Shown piece by piece: positions 1 through 7,124 of a stretch of 13,511 bases of DNA. Within the stretch, counting starts at the first letter, position 1. The number at the start of each line of letters is the position of its first letter. A program made the translations under genes and the position numbers. Source of the DNA: Oceanicaulis sp. (GTDB taxonomy: Bacteria; Pseudomonadota; Alphaproteobacteria; Caulobacterales; Maricaulaceae); the NCBI GenBank assembly GCA_007571185.1, contig RKRX01000144.1, positions 1-13,511 on the forward strand. Reading direction: 5' to 3'. The notes below the pieces were generated by a model. The model did no database searches and was not told the DNA's origin. It was given only the letters and a program-made list of their open reading frames with translations.

Positions 1-198
1 AGGATAAGCCCGCACGTCATGCGGCACGCCTTCGCCACTCATCTTCTAGCCAACGGAGCCGATCTGCGCAGCGTGCAGCTCCTGCTCGGTCATGCTGACG
101 TGTCCACCACCCAGATTTACACCCATGTTCTGGAAGCCCGGCTCAAAGCATTGGTGCAAGACGCCCATCCCCTGGCGCAAGACGATGCCGAAGATTGA
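1..198 (+). CDS. xerD: Site-specific tyrosine recombinase XerD, C-terminal fragment
   Basis: This is the last 65 residues of a tyrosine recombinase; the start lies outside the window. The fragment opens in the catalytic domain: the H-x-x-R box (HVMR, fragment residues 5-8), the GH box (30-31) and the nucleophilic Tyr40 in QIYTHV are all visible, so the active-site end is intact. XerD acts with XerC on the chromosomal dif site, under FtsK control, to resolve chromosome dimers. The tail after the tyrosine (QIYTH, then a short helix ending in AHPLA) resembles XerD more than XerC, whose tyrosine context is usually QRYTH. An integrase of a mobile element is possible, because a transposase remnant lies just downstream, but the sequence looks housekeeping. 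The gene ends in TGA. Confidence 0.88.
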   Translation, partial: RISPHVMRHAFATHLLANGADLRSVQLLLGHADVSTTQIYTHVLEARLKALVQDAHPLAQDDAED

Positions 199-357
199 GT
201 TTCATGCTGCTCTGAATGCGCATCTTCGAACTTTCTGTAACACTTCTGCCCGGGTCATATCCCCCTTTGGAGACAGGTGAAAACCGGACAGATCGTATGT
301 TAGCGACAAAAAGTCACAGCGAAGGTTGGCCTTACCCCCTTCAAAATCTGTGTGTAG

Positions 358-846
358 TTTGACGTTTGGGTGATGTGTGTGATTCAAGATGAACTCGCCA
401 GCGGGGAGATTATTAAACTGGCCCCCGAAGGCCTTGTAGACACAGAACTTTACGGGACGGGCATCATCACCAATATCGGCGTGATCCATGAAAAAGGGCG
501 CAAGGAGCCTTGGATCATCGCCATGAATGTAACCCCATCTGAATACACCGTCCTCGACTATGGCATGCGCTGGGGTGTTGAGGCCCTGTTCTCCGATTTC
601 AAGGTCCGGGGGGCCATCACTCAAAGTCAGGAAAAACCCAACCGATTGGTGCGTCTTGTCCTGGTGCTGGTCATCGCCATGTACTAGGCGGTCTCAACCC
701 GAAGGGCCCAAGAGCACGACGGAACACAACGTGGCGAAAAAAGGGGGCCGAAGAGCCCAAAGATCCTTGCGGCGGGGCGAGTCGTTCGCATTCACCGCGA
801 CAAAAGAGGCGACATCATCTTGCGCGTCCCCCAAGCCTGGATTTAA
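358..846 (+). pseudogene. IS4-type transposase remnant, C-terminal part, with in-frame TAG
   Basis: The frame opens after a TAG at 355-357 and reads about 109 codons to another TAG at 685-687. It then stays open to a TAA at 844-846. The translated segment holds the IS4-family signature Y-(2)-R-(3)-E-(6)-K, read as YGMRWGVEALFSDFK near 560-605. The E is the third acid of the DDE catalytic triad. Just before the TAG the protein reads VLVIAMY, where relatives usually continue with a Trp, so the TAG probably replaced a TGG. The N-terminal two thirds, with the two catalytic Asp, are absent, and I could not find terminal inverted repeats or a target duplication. This is a dead fragment wedged between xerD and the glycosyltransferase gene, whose 3' end it overlaps by three bases on the opposite strand. 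Confidence 0.75.
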
Positions 847-2078
847 CCGTCTCCATCGATGGCCCGGTCCAACCGGTCGTTCAGGCGCATCAGTTCCAAT
901 TCGGCGAGGTGCCGGGTATAGGCGACGTGGGCGTCGCTGTGTTGAATGCTCGCGATGGCGGCGGTAAGCGCGCGCACAATCCGACGGGTCTTGATCACCA
1001 GCGCGCCGCTGAGACCCAGGCTGGCGCCGACGCCGACAACAAGCGCGACCCATATGCGGGTCTCAGGCCAGAACAAGGCGACCGGGAGGCTTGTAAGCGT
1101 GAGCGCCAGCCCGGCTGCAAGAAAGACCCAGTTGCGTTGCACCACGCCTGTGAGGCCGTCTGTGGGGGCGATGGTGATCACCGCTCCGGTTTCTTGCCGG
1201 GCAGGCCAGGTCTGGATCCGGTCCGGTTCAGCAGGCGCTTCGGACCGGATGCGGTAAGGGGTGAGCGGCGTGGGGTCATACCGGGCTAGCTCAGGCTCCA
1301 GCGGCGCGCGTTCATCCGCGGTCAGATGGCGGGGTGTGTCCGGCAACAGGCCCTGATGCCGGTCACGGAAACTGCGGGGGAGGGCGTTGAGTTCGCGGGC
1401 GAGGATCTGATTGACTTCGCGCATGTAAAGCGCCCTGTGCGCGACCGAGCGCTGACCTTTCCGCACCCGAAAACATCCCAGCAAGGAGGCCACTGAATGC
1501 AGTTCGGCGTGATGGAAAAAACGCGACCAGAGGTCAAAATCATTGGCCACGCTCCACCGAGCGTCCAGCCCGCCGGCTTGCTCCCACAGGCTGCGTCTCC
1601 AGAACGTAGATTCCTGTTGGACCCATAAATGATCCCCTGCCATAAAGCGCAGGCGTGACCAGGGTTTGAGCGCGCCCACATGGATCAGATTATCAGCTTC
1701 GTCACAGGCGCTGGGCAGGCCGGTGATCCACGCGATTTCAGGATGGGCCTGAAAAATGCGGCTGACGATGTCCAGACAACCCGGCAACAGCATGTCATCG
1801 GAATTGATCCATCCCATAATCTCGCCGTCGGTGCGCGCAAATCCTTTATTGAGCGCGTCGGCATGGCCGTTATCGGGCGCGCTGATCACCGTGGAGACCG
1901 AAGAGCGATAGCGGTTCATGATCGCGACCGAACCATCCGTGCTGGCGCCATCGGCCAGCACATAATCAAGATTGCCATAGCCTTGTTCCAGCACGGACCG
2001 GATGGTTTTTTCCAGATAATCCGCGCCGTTATAGTTCGGCGTAACCAGGCAAATGCGAGGCGGAAGGGATCGGGTCAT
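843..2078 (-). CDS. Family 2 glycosyltransferase with two C-terminal membrane helices
   Basis: This 411-residue protein has an N-terminal GT-A glycosyltransferase domain (about 8-240). It shows the nucleotide-binding strand ICLVTPNYNGADYLEKTI, DGASTDGS (43-50), a metal-binding DxD-like NSDD (92-95), QQEST (154-158) and NDFDLW (179-184). A linker of about 60 residues leads to two hydrophobic segments (about 316-337 and 342-362) and a charged, probably helical tail. It is therefore likely a membrane-anchored enzyme adding a sugar to a surface glycan on the cytoplasmic face; donor and acceptor cannot be read from the sequence. I chose the ATG at 2078 because it overlaps the stop of the upstream glycosyltransferase as ATGA, implying translational coupling. 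A longer in-frame start at 2183 would lie well inside that gene. The gene ends in TAA. Confidence 0.85.
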   Translation of the reverse strand: MTRSLPPRICLVTPNYNGADYLEKTIRSVLEQGYGNLDYVLADGASTDGSVAIMNRYRSSVSTVISAPDNGHADALNKGFARTDGEIMGWINSDDMLLPGCLDIVSRIFQAHPEIAWITGLPSACDEADNLIHVGALKPWSRLRFMAGDHLWVQQESTFWRRSLWEQAGGLDARWSVANDFDLWSRFFHHAELHSVASLLGCFRVRKGQRSVAHRALYMREVNQILARELNALPRSFRDRHQGLLPDTPRHLTADERAPLEPELARYDPTPLTPYRIRSEAPAEPDRIQTWPARQETGAVITIAPTDGLTGVVQRNWVFLAAGLALTLTSLPVALFWPETRIWVALVVGVGASLGLSGALVIKTRRIVRALTAAIASIQHSDAHVAYTRHLAELELMRLNDRLDRAIDGDG

Positions 2079-2827
2079 GCGTAGCGGCGGCGTTCGTTGA
2101 GCGTGTGGGCGGCGAGAGCGAGGGTGGATTTGCACGCTGACCAGGGGCCGGCATGGGTGTTGACCAGGGTGAAAACTTCCCAAAGACGCCGGAACGTGAT
2201 GCCGCCGGTTTTGGTCCTCTCTCCCATACAGACCCGGGACAGTATTTTCGGCATATAGTGAAAGCGTGCGCCGTCAGCATAGAGCCGCACCCACAAATCC
2301 CAGTCCATTACATAGTGCAGGTCTGGATTGAGTCCGCCAACGGCCTCGATGGCGGCGCGCCGGACGAAACAAGAAGGTTGAGAGATAATGTTGGAGCGGT
2401 AGAGCAGGTCGGAGACAGCTTCAACCTGGTCGTGGCTGCCGTGCGGCTGGTCCTTGCCATTCACGAAATCGGAATGGGCGTATACCGCGTCAATCTCAGC
2501 ATCGGCTTGTAGAAGGGTTTGCACCTGCTCAAGGGCGCCCGGTTGCAGCTGGTCATCATCATTGAGCCAGAACAGCACATCGCCGGGGATTTCGCGCCAG
2601 CCTTCGTCGATCGCGGCGGATTGGCTCCTGTCGGGACCGTGGCGGCGGTAGGTGAAAATCAGCCCGCTGGCCTCGGCCGCCTCCGCAATCCTCTGATCGC
2701 CCGAAGCATCAAGCAGGGCGATGTTCAGTGACACGGTTTGGGCTTTCAGGCTGGCGAAGGTTTGCACGATCGAGGGCCGCCAGGCGCCGATCGGGATTGA
2801 GACTGCAAAGGTGAGAGTGTCTGTCAC
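2075..2827 (-). CDS. Family 2 glycosyltransferase
   Basis: This 250-residue, soluble-looking GT-A glycosyltransferase begins with the typical first strand (FAVSIPIGAWRPSIVQTF). It carries the metal/nucleotide-binding NDDD (89-92), a QPSCF motif (150-154) and MDWDLW (174-179), the last matching the acceptor-side D/E-x-W-L/W region common in GT2 enzymes. Its length is normal for a single-domain GT2. The best start is the GTG at 2827, preceded by AGGA on the minus strand at a usable distance; there is no in-frame ATG nearby. It lies 81 bases after glmM on the same strand and overlaps the next glycosyltransferase by ATGA, so the three genes probably form one transcript. It likely transfers a sugar during surface-polysaccharide assembly; the sugar is unknown. 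Confidence 0.85.
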   Translation of the reverse strand: MTDTLTFAVSIPIGAWRPSIVQTFASLKAQTVSLNIALLDASGDQRIAEAAEASGLIFTYRRHGPDRSQSAAIDEGWREIPGDVLFWLNDDDQLQPGALEQVQTLLQADAEIDAVYAHSDFVNGKDQPHGSHDQVEAVSDLLYRSNIISQPSCFVRRAAIEAVGGLNPDLHYVMDWDLWVRLYADGARFHYMPKILSRVCMGERTKTGGITFRRLWEVFTLVNTHAGPWSACKSTLALAAHTLNERRRYA

Positions 2828-2908
2828 GGCTCTGGTCCTATGCGTGCCGACTGCGCGGTCTGTTTCGGGATAGGCCCGGGCCTGATTGGCGGCGGCGAGA
2901 CGATCCCG

Positions 2909-4264
2909 TCAGGGTGAAGGCGCGATGGTTCGGCAAATGGCGTCCACTATCGGTTCGATTTGCTTGCGTGGGCCTTCCGCCATCACGCGAATCACCGGTT
3001 CGGTGCCGGATGCGCGGACCAGCAGCCGGCCTTTACCCTTGAGTGCAGCTTCGCTCTCGGTGATCACGGCTTTCACGGCGTCCCATTCCAGCGGGTTCCC
3101 GTGATTCCCATCCCAAGCGTAGCGCACGTTTTTCAGGACTTGTGGAACCGGTTCGAACACTGACAGAAGCCGGCTGGCGGGTTTGTTGTTTTCCACTATC
3201 AGCGCGAGCACCTGCAGCGCTGCGATCAGGGCATCTCCGGTAGTGGCGAAATCCGACAGCACGATATGGCCCGATTGCTCACCGCCCACATTGGAGGCGC
3301 CCGCCTGCATGGCTTCCGTCACGTAGCGGTCGCCCACCCTGGTGCGTTCCACGGCGACGCCCTGATCGGCGAGCGCCTGTTCAAGGCCCATATTGCTCAT
3401 CACTGTGGTGACGATGCAATTGTTAGCAAGTCGCCCTTTTTTCCTGAACGCCAGCGCTATGGCGCCGATCAGCTGATCGCCATCAATAATTTTGCCGGTT
3501 TCGTCAGACAGGATTACCCGGTCGGCATCCCCGTCCAGCGCAATGCCCAGATCGGCGCGATGCTTCAGCACATGCCCAGGCAGGCCATGAGGCGCGACCG
3601 CACCGCAATTTTCATTGATGTTGAAACCATTGGGGTCATCATTGACAGGAATCACATCCGCGCCCAGCTCCCACAACGCGGTCGGGGCGACCTTGTAGGC
3701 GGCGCCATTGGCGCAATCGACAACAATACGCAGACCGGTCAACCGCATCTGACGCGGAAAAGTAGCTTTGACGATCTCCACATAACGGGCCTGGGCGTCG
3801 TCAACCCGACGGGCGCGCCCGATCTGTTCGGGCGTCGCGTACGCATCCTCGTGATCGCCATCCATCCGTGCTTCGATCTCTAGTTCGGCTTTGTCGTCGA
3901 GCTTGAACCCGTCCGCGCCGAACAGCTTGATGCCGTTGTCATCATAGGGGTTGTGAGAGGCGGTGATCATGACGCCGAGATCGGCGCGGCGCGATTGTGT
4001 CAGAGCGGCGACCGCCGGGGTGGGCAGCGGCCCGAACAGGTTCACATCCATGCCGGCGCTGGTGAAACCGGCGGTCAGGGCGTTTTCCAGCATATAGCCC
4101 GACAGCCGGGTGTCCTTGCCGATCACCACCATATGGCGGCGGTCATCGACGCGGCGGAAATAACGGGCGGCGGCCATGCCTAGGCGCAGCGCGGTCTCCG
4201 CGGTCATGGGCGGGCTGTTGGTTCGTCCCCGGATACCGTCGGTGCCGAAATAGCGTTTGTTCAT
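2909..4264 (-). CDS. glmM: Phosphoglucosamine mutase
   Basis: GlmM interconverts glucosamine-6-phosphate and glucosamine-1-phosphate in the cytoplasm, the step before GlmU makes UDP-GlcNAc for peptidoglycan and lipid A. The 451-residue length is standard. All hallmarks are present in order: [11 protein letters not shown] at the N-terminus; the phosphoserine loop [13 protein letters not shown] (101-113, active Ser103); the magnesium site DGDADR (244-249); the sugar-binding GGEQSGH (327-333); and the phosphate-binding [11 protein letters not shown] (417-427). The ATG at 4264 starts the protein directly at the conserved [10 protein letters not shown]. Two glycosyltransferase genes follow on the same strand, which may tie amino-sugar supply to glycan synthesis. 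The DUF4164-like gene starts divergently 121 bases away. It ends in TGA. Confidence 0.97.
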   Translation of the reverse strand: MNKRYFGTDGIRGRTNSPPMTAETALRLGMAAARYFRRVDDRRHMVVIGKDTRLSGYMLENALTAGFTSAGMDVNLFGPLPTPAVAALTQSRRADLGVMITASHNPYDDNGIKLFGADGFKLDDKAELEIEARMDGDHEDAYATPEQIGRARRVDDAQARYVEIVKATFPRQMRLTGLRIVVDCANGAAYKVAPTALWELGADVIPVNDDPNGFNINENCGAVAPHGLPGHVLKHRADLGIALDGDADRVILSDETGKIIDGDQLIGAIALAFRKKGRLANNCIVTTVMSNMGLEQALADQGVAVERTRVGDRYVTEAMQAGASNVGGEQSGHIVLSDFATTGDALIAALQVLALIVENNKPASRLLSVFEPVPQVLKNVRYAWDGNHGNPLEWDAVKAVITESEAALKGKGRLLVRASGTEPVIRVMAEGPRKQIEPIVDAICRTIAPSP

Positions 4265-4385
4265 AATCGCCTCGCCGGAGCTTGATGATCCCCGACCTTA
4301 TGCCGTAAATGCGCCCGCTGCGCCAGTGTCGCAGAGAGCTGTCACACTACTTGAACTTTTTCCCTTAACAGTCGATTTTAACGCC
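4265..4385. promoter_or_regulatory. Divergent glmM / DUF4164-zapA promoter region
   Basis: These 121 bases separate the divergent starts of glmM and the DUF4164-like gene, so both transcripts should initiate here. On the plus strand TTGAAC at 4351-4356 could act as a -35 element, but the hexamer 17 bases downstream (GATTTT) matches the consensus poorly. I see no clear operator. The region is assigned by geometry rather than by a strong motif. Confidence 0.3.
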
Positions 4386-4700
4386 ATGAGTGAAATTGAT
4401 CCCTCCGTTGCTGATGATCCGCTGACCTTGGCGTCTGGGCGACTGGAGCAGGCTCTGACGCGCGTTGGTGCGTACCTGGACAGGTGTCGGTCACGCCTGG
4501 ATGCCGCCGCCGGCGAGGTCGAATCGGCGCGGGGCCTTGATGAGGACCGGGCGCGGCTCGCCGGGGCGCTGGACGAGGCGCGGGCGCGGGAAGCGCAATT
4601 GCAGGCGGCCGCTGAAGATGTCTCCGATGCGCTTGATGCGGCCATGGCCGATCTACAGGCCCTGCTGCACGTTTCCGACACCGCCGGAGAGACGCCATGA
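4386..4700 (+). CDS. DUF4164-like small coiled-coil protein
   Basis: This is a 104-residue acidic protein, almost all of it predicted helix. From about residue 18 to 95 it shows runs of Ala, Leu, Glu, Asp and Arg with heptad-like spacing, typical of a coiled coil; there is no signal peptide or membrane segment. Small proteins of this kind (DUF4164 family) are commonly encoded directly upstream of zapA in alphaproteobacteria. The function is not established; the neighbour suggests a link to the division apparatus, which is inference. I chose the ATG at 4386 because upstream in-frame codons run back into the promoter region and across the glmM start. No strong ribosome-binding site is visible. 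Its TGA overlaps the zapA ATG as ATGA, so the two are likely translated together. Confidence 0.72.
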   Translation: MSEIDPSVADDPLTLASGRLEQALTRVGAYLDRCRSRLDAAAGEVESARGLDEDRARLAGALDEARAREAQLQAAAEDVSDALDAAMADLQALLHVSDTAGETP

Positions 4701-5092
4701 GCAAGGTCACGATCTCTCTCAATGGTCAGGCATTCACTCTTGGCTGTGAGGAAGGCCAACAGGCTTATCTGCGCGAACTAGCCGCCCATTTGGACACTCG
4801 TGTGACCGGCCTGGCCGAGCGCATGGGGCAGATCGGGGAGATGCGCCTGTTGTTGATGGCGGCGCTGACCGTGTCCGATGCAATGCGCGAAGCGCGCGGA
4901 CGTGTGTCCGAACTGGAATGTGAGATTGTGGATATGAAGGAGCGGTTGTCACCGACCGAGGCGCATCGGCGTTCTGACCGGGCGCGCGCCGTCGAAATTA
5001 TCATGGCGGGCGCCGAACGCTTGGAACACATGGCGAACCTGGACGCATCCACAGCTGTATCGAACACGGACGCAGATGGAGAAAACACTTGA
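4697..5092 (+). CDS. zapA: Cell division protein ZapA
   Basis: ZapA binds FtsZ and cross-links protofilaments at the division site. This 131-residue protein has the standard layout: an N-terminal globular head (MSKVTISLNGQAFTLGCEEG, then a helix with YLRELAAHLD) followed by a long helix from about residue 45 that would form the antiparallel coiled coil of the dimer and tetramer. The conserved G-Q-x-F/Y start and the E-E/D-x-x-Y-L pattern support the call. It starts within the stop of the DUF4164-like gene (ATGA) and is followed by the 6S RNA, an arrangement seen widely in proteobacteria. The roughly 25-residue polar tail is variable in the family. It ends in TGA. Confidence 0.92.
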   Translation: MSKVTISLNGQAFTLGCEEGQQAYLRELAAHLDTRVTGLAERMGQIGEMRLLLMAALTVSDAMREARGRVSELECEIVDMKERLSPTEAHRRSDRARAVEIIMAGAERLEHMANLDASTAVSNTDADGENT

Positions 5093-5117
5093 GTGCAGGA
5101 CAGATCACCCCCATGTT

Positions 5118-5286
5118 TACGGGCGGCGGCAGCTGGACCGTGCGCCAGGTTTTAACATCCCGGCGACCCTACATCTCTGAACGGGAGCGGCCTCTGGCCG
5201 GGATCGTGATCTCGACTATGCTGCGCCCACCTGGTCTACCGGGTCATCAGGGTTGGAAAACAACCAGCGGCGGAATTGGCGCCGCC
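5118..5286 (+). ncRNA. ssrS: 6S RNA
   Basis: 6S RNA binds the housekeeping RNA polymerase holoenzyme by mimicking an open promoter and lowers transcription in stationary phase. The evidence is position plus fold. The non-coding stretch sits between zapA and the 5-formyltetrahydrofolate cyclo-ligase gene, the classic 6S location. It folds into one long rod of nested helices that I can read by eye: 5122-5128 with 5280-5286, 5132-5136 with 5264-5268, 5145-5150 with 5229-5234, and 5157-5164 with 5197-5204. Between the last two lies an asymmetric open region (5151-5156 opposite 5205-5228), as expected for the central bubble that contacts polymerase. About 165-170 nt is normal for alphaproteobacteria. 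Exact ends are uncertain because both termini are set by processing. Confidence 0.8.
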
Positions 5287-5294
5287 ACCTTTTT
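5267..5294 (+). terminator. Candidate Rho-independent terminator at the 6S RNA 3' end
   Basis: GCGGCG (5267-5272) pairs with CGCCGC (5280-5285) around a 7-base loop and is followed within five bases by TTTTT (5290-5294). The hairpin shares its 3' arm with the proposed closing helix of 6S RNA, so the two folds compete. The next gene starts at 5307, so some read-through is expected if fau has no promoter of its own. Confidence 0.5.
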
Positions 5295-5306
5295 GCGCCC
5301 CGGCTC

Positions 5307-5894
5307 ATGCTGATCCGATGGCGCAAGGCGCGCGCGCGCAGGCGTGCGTTGGCGGCTCGCAAGGCCGCTCACGCCGCTGGTCCCGACGCCGGCTTCAGGC
5401 TGGCCGCTCATTTTCCTGACCATCTCTGGCCGAAGGTTGACCAGGTGGTGGCCGGTTATGCCGCCATTCGTGACGAGATTGATCCGGCGCCGTTGTTGCA
5501 GGTTTTTGCGCTGGAACAGGCGCGGCTGGTTCTGCCTTGCGTGACCGAATCAGGACGCACGCTGGTGTTTCGGCGTTGGGAGCCGGATCAGCCGCTGGTG
5601 CGGGGCGTGTTTAATGTGCCTGAACCTGCGCCACACAATGCTGAGGCGACGCCCACCCTGGTTCTGACGCCCCTTGTGGGATTTGATCGCACGGGGCGGC
5701 GGCTGGGGTATGGCGCCGGATTTTACGACCGGACCCTGTCGATGTTGCGAGCGAACGGCCCGGTGATCAGCGTGGGACTTGCTTATGAAGCCCAATGTTT
5801 GCCGCGCGTGCCGACCGATGCTTTCGACATGCCTGTGGACTGGATTGTCACCGAGTACGGCGCCTGTGAGGGGCAAGGCGGCCGGGGAAGGTGA
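5307..5894 (+). CDS. fau: 5-formyltetrahydrofolate cyclo-ligase
   Basis: This enzyme uses ATP to convert 5-formyltetrahydrofolate to 5,10-methenyltetrahydrofolate, recycling a storage folate. The 195-residue length fits. It begins with a basic helix (RWRKARARRRALAARK) that corresponds to the family's phosphate-binding start, has LVLPCV (75-80) and the substrate-proximal LVGFDRTGRRLGYGAGFYDR (123-142), whose G-x-G-x-G-F/Y-Y-D-R core is the family signature, and ends with PTDAFDMPVDWIVTE. An in-frame extension to 5253 would run through the 6S RNA, so I use the ATG at 5307 (the symbol ygfA is also used). No clear ribosome-binding site precedes it. In many proteobacteria it is co-transcribed with 6S RNA. 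The stop is TGA, and a 114-base gap follows before the aminotransferase. Confidence 0.9.
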   Translation: MLIRWRKARARRRALAARKAAHAAGPDAGFRLAAHFPDHLWPKVDQVVAGYAAIRDEIDPAPLLQVFALEQARLVLPCVTESGRTLVFRRWEPDQPLVRGVFNVPEPAPHNAEATPTLVLTPLVGFDRTGRRLGYGAGFYDRTLSMLRANGPVISVGLAYEAQCLPRVPTDAFDMPVDWIVTEYGACEGQGGRGR

Positions 5895-5997
5895 TTATGC
5901 GCGGTAATGCTCTGTAGCCTTTTGTGATTTACGGGCGTGGTGAAACTTTCGTACCTCCGGCGTCGATCCCGGTTCTGTGCATCGCCGGACGCTTGAC

Positions 5998-6001
5998 GGA
6001 G
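5998..6001 (+). promoter_or_regulatory. Ribosome-binding site of the sugar aminotransferase gene
   Basis: GGAG lies seven bases before the ATG at 6009 and supports that start. The 114 bases between fau and this gene could hold a promoter, but no convincing -35/-10 pair stands out. Confidence 0.6.
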
Positions 6002-6008
6002 TGCGCTC

Positions 6009-7124
6009 ATGATCCCGTTCATTGATCTTGCCGCCCAGCGCGCTCGCATACGGGACGGACTTCAGTCGCGTGTCAACGCAATCCTTGATGGGGGGCGCTA
6101 TATTCTCGGCCCTGAGGTGCAGGAGCTGGAAGCTGCGCTCGCAGCGTTCGGCGGGACCCGTTATGCCCTGACCTGCGCCAACGGCACTGATGCGCTGGCC
6201 CTGCCGCTGATGGCCTGGGCGTTGCGTCGCAAAGACGCGGTCTTCGTACCGAGTTTCACCTTTGCTTCCACCGCCGAAGTGGTTTTATGGTTGGGCGCAA
6301 CCCCGGTGTTCGTGGACATTGACCCTGACACCTATTGCATGGATCCCAAAAGCTTGGCGCGAGCCGTGCAATGGGTGAAAGGCCAGCCTGATCTTGAGCC
6401 GAGTGTGGTGATTGCGGTGGATTTGTTTGGTCAGCCGACGGACTATCCCGCGATCAGCGCCATCTGCCAGGACGAAGGCATGAGGTTGATCGCCGACAGC
6501 GCCCAAGGGTTCGGCTGTACCCTGAACGGTCGTCATCCCGCCTTCTGGGCCGATATCGCCACCATCAGCTTTTACCCGGCCAAACCGTTGGGCTGTTATG
6601 GTGATGGCGGCGCCATGGTGATGGATGACGAGACTCTGGCGGGCCTCATCAAATCCCTGCGCAATCATGGTGAAGGCCAGGATCGGTACGAATACGCCCG
6701 CATCGGCATGAATTCACGCCTGGATACGTTGCAGGCGGGGATATTGCTGGAGAAGCTGTCGATCTTCCCCGATGAGATCAAAAGCCGTAATCGCGCCGCC
6801 GCGTTCTACCGGGGCGGCTTTGGCGACGTGGTCAAGACCCCCCAGGTGATCAATGGCGGGGTGTCCACCTGGGCGCAGTACACGATCGAGGTGGAAGATC
6901 GGGATCGGTTCCGCGCCGGGCTCTCCGAAGCGGGCGTGCCCACCGCGGTCTATTACCCGGTCCCTATTCACATGCAGAGCCCTTACGCCGCCTGTCCCTG
7001 TGCGCCGGACGGTCTGCCGGTGACTGAAGCCGCGGCGGCGCGCGTGGTCTCCTTGCCCATGGACGCCTATCTGGAAGGGGGACGCGCCGAGACCGTGATC
7101 AGGGCGGTTCGGGCGGCTGTGTGA
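6009..7124 (+). CDS. DegT/DnrJ/EryC1-type sugar aminotransferase, WbpE-like
   Basis: This 371-residue PLP enzyme transfers an amino group, usually from glutamate, to a keto sugar nucleotide. It matches the family along its length: PFIDLAAQ at the start, GGRYILGPEVQELE (28-41), CANGTDAL (56-63), VPSFTFASTAE (80-90), the PLP-binding Asp163 in ADSAQGFG and the Schiff-base Lys192 in SFYPAKPLGCYGDGGA. The last motif and MNSRLDTLQAGILLEKL closely resemble WbpE/WlbC, which aminate UDP-3-keto-GlcNAc uronic acid, so a 3-amino sugar product is a reasonable guess; the exact substrate is not shown. It overlaps the next glycosyltransferase by GTGA, implying a coupled pair that makes and attaches the sugar. 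It splits the usual fau-ymdB neighbourhood. Confidence 0.9.
   Translation: MIPFIDLAAQRARIRDGLQSRVNAILDGGRYILGPEVQELEAALAAFGGTRYALTCANGTDALALPLMAWALRRKDAVFVPSFTFASTAEVVLWLGATPVFVDIDPDTYCMDPKSLARAVQWVKGQPDLEPSVVIAVDLFGQPTDYPAISAICQDEGMRLIADSAQGFGCTLNGRHPAFWADIATISFYPAKPLGCYGDGGAMVMDDETLAGLIKSLRNHGEGQDRYEYARIGMNSRLDTLQAGILLEKLSIFPDEIKSRNRAAAFYRGGFGDVVKTPQVINGGVSTWAQYTIEVEDRDRFRAGLSEAGVPTAVYYPVPIHMQSPYAACPCAPDGLPVTEAAAARVVSLPMDAYLEGGRAETVIRAVRAAV

Noticed and set aside
202-624. 140-codon open frame on the minus strand opposite the transposase remnant
   Set aside because: It is the antisense shadow of the fragment carrying the Y-R-E-K signature and resembles no protein family I recognise.
2079-2183. 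Upstream extension of the membrane-anchored glycosyltransferase
   Set aside because: The extra 35 residues are Pro/Arg-rich, lie inside the preceding gene and precede the normal domain start; the ATGA-coupled start fits better.
3266-3883. 205-codon open frame on the plus strand inside glmM
   Set aside because: It lies wholly antisense to glmM, whose motifs are complete; long antisense frames are expected in GC-rich DNA.
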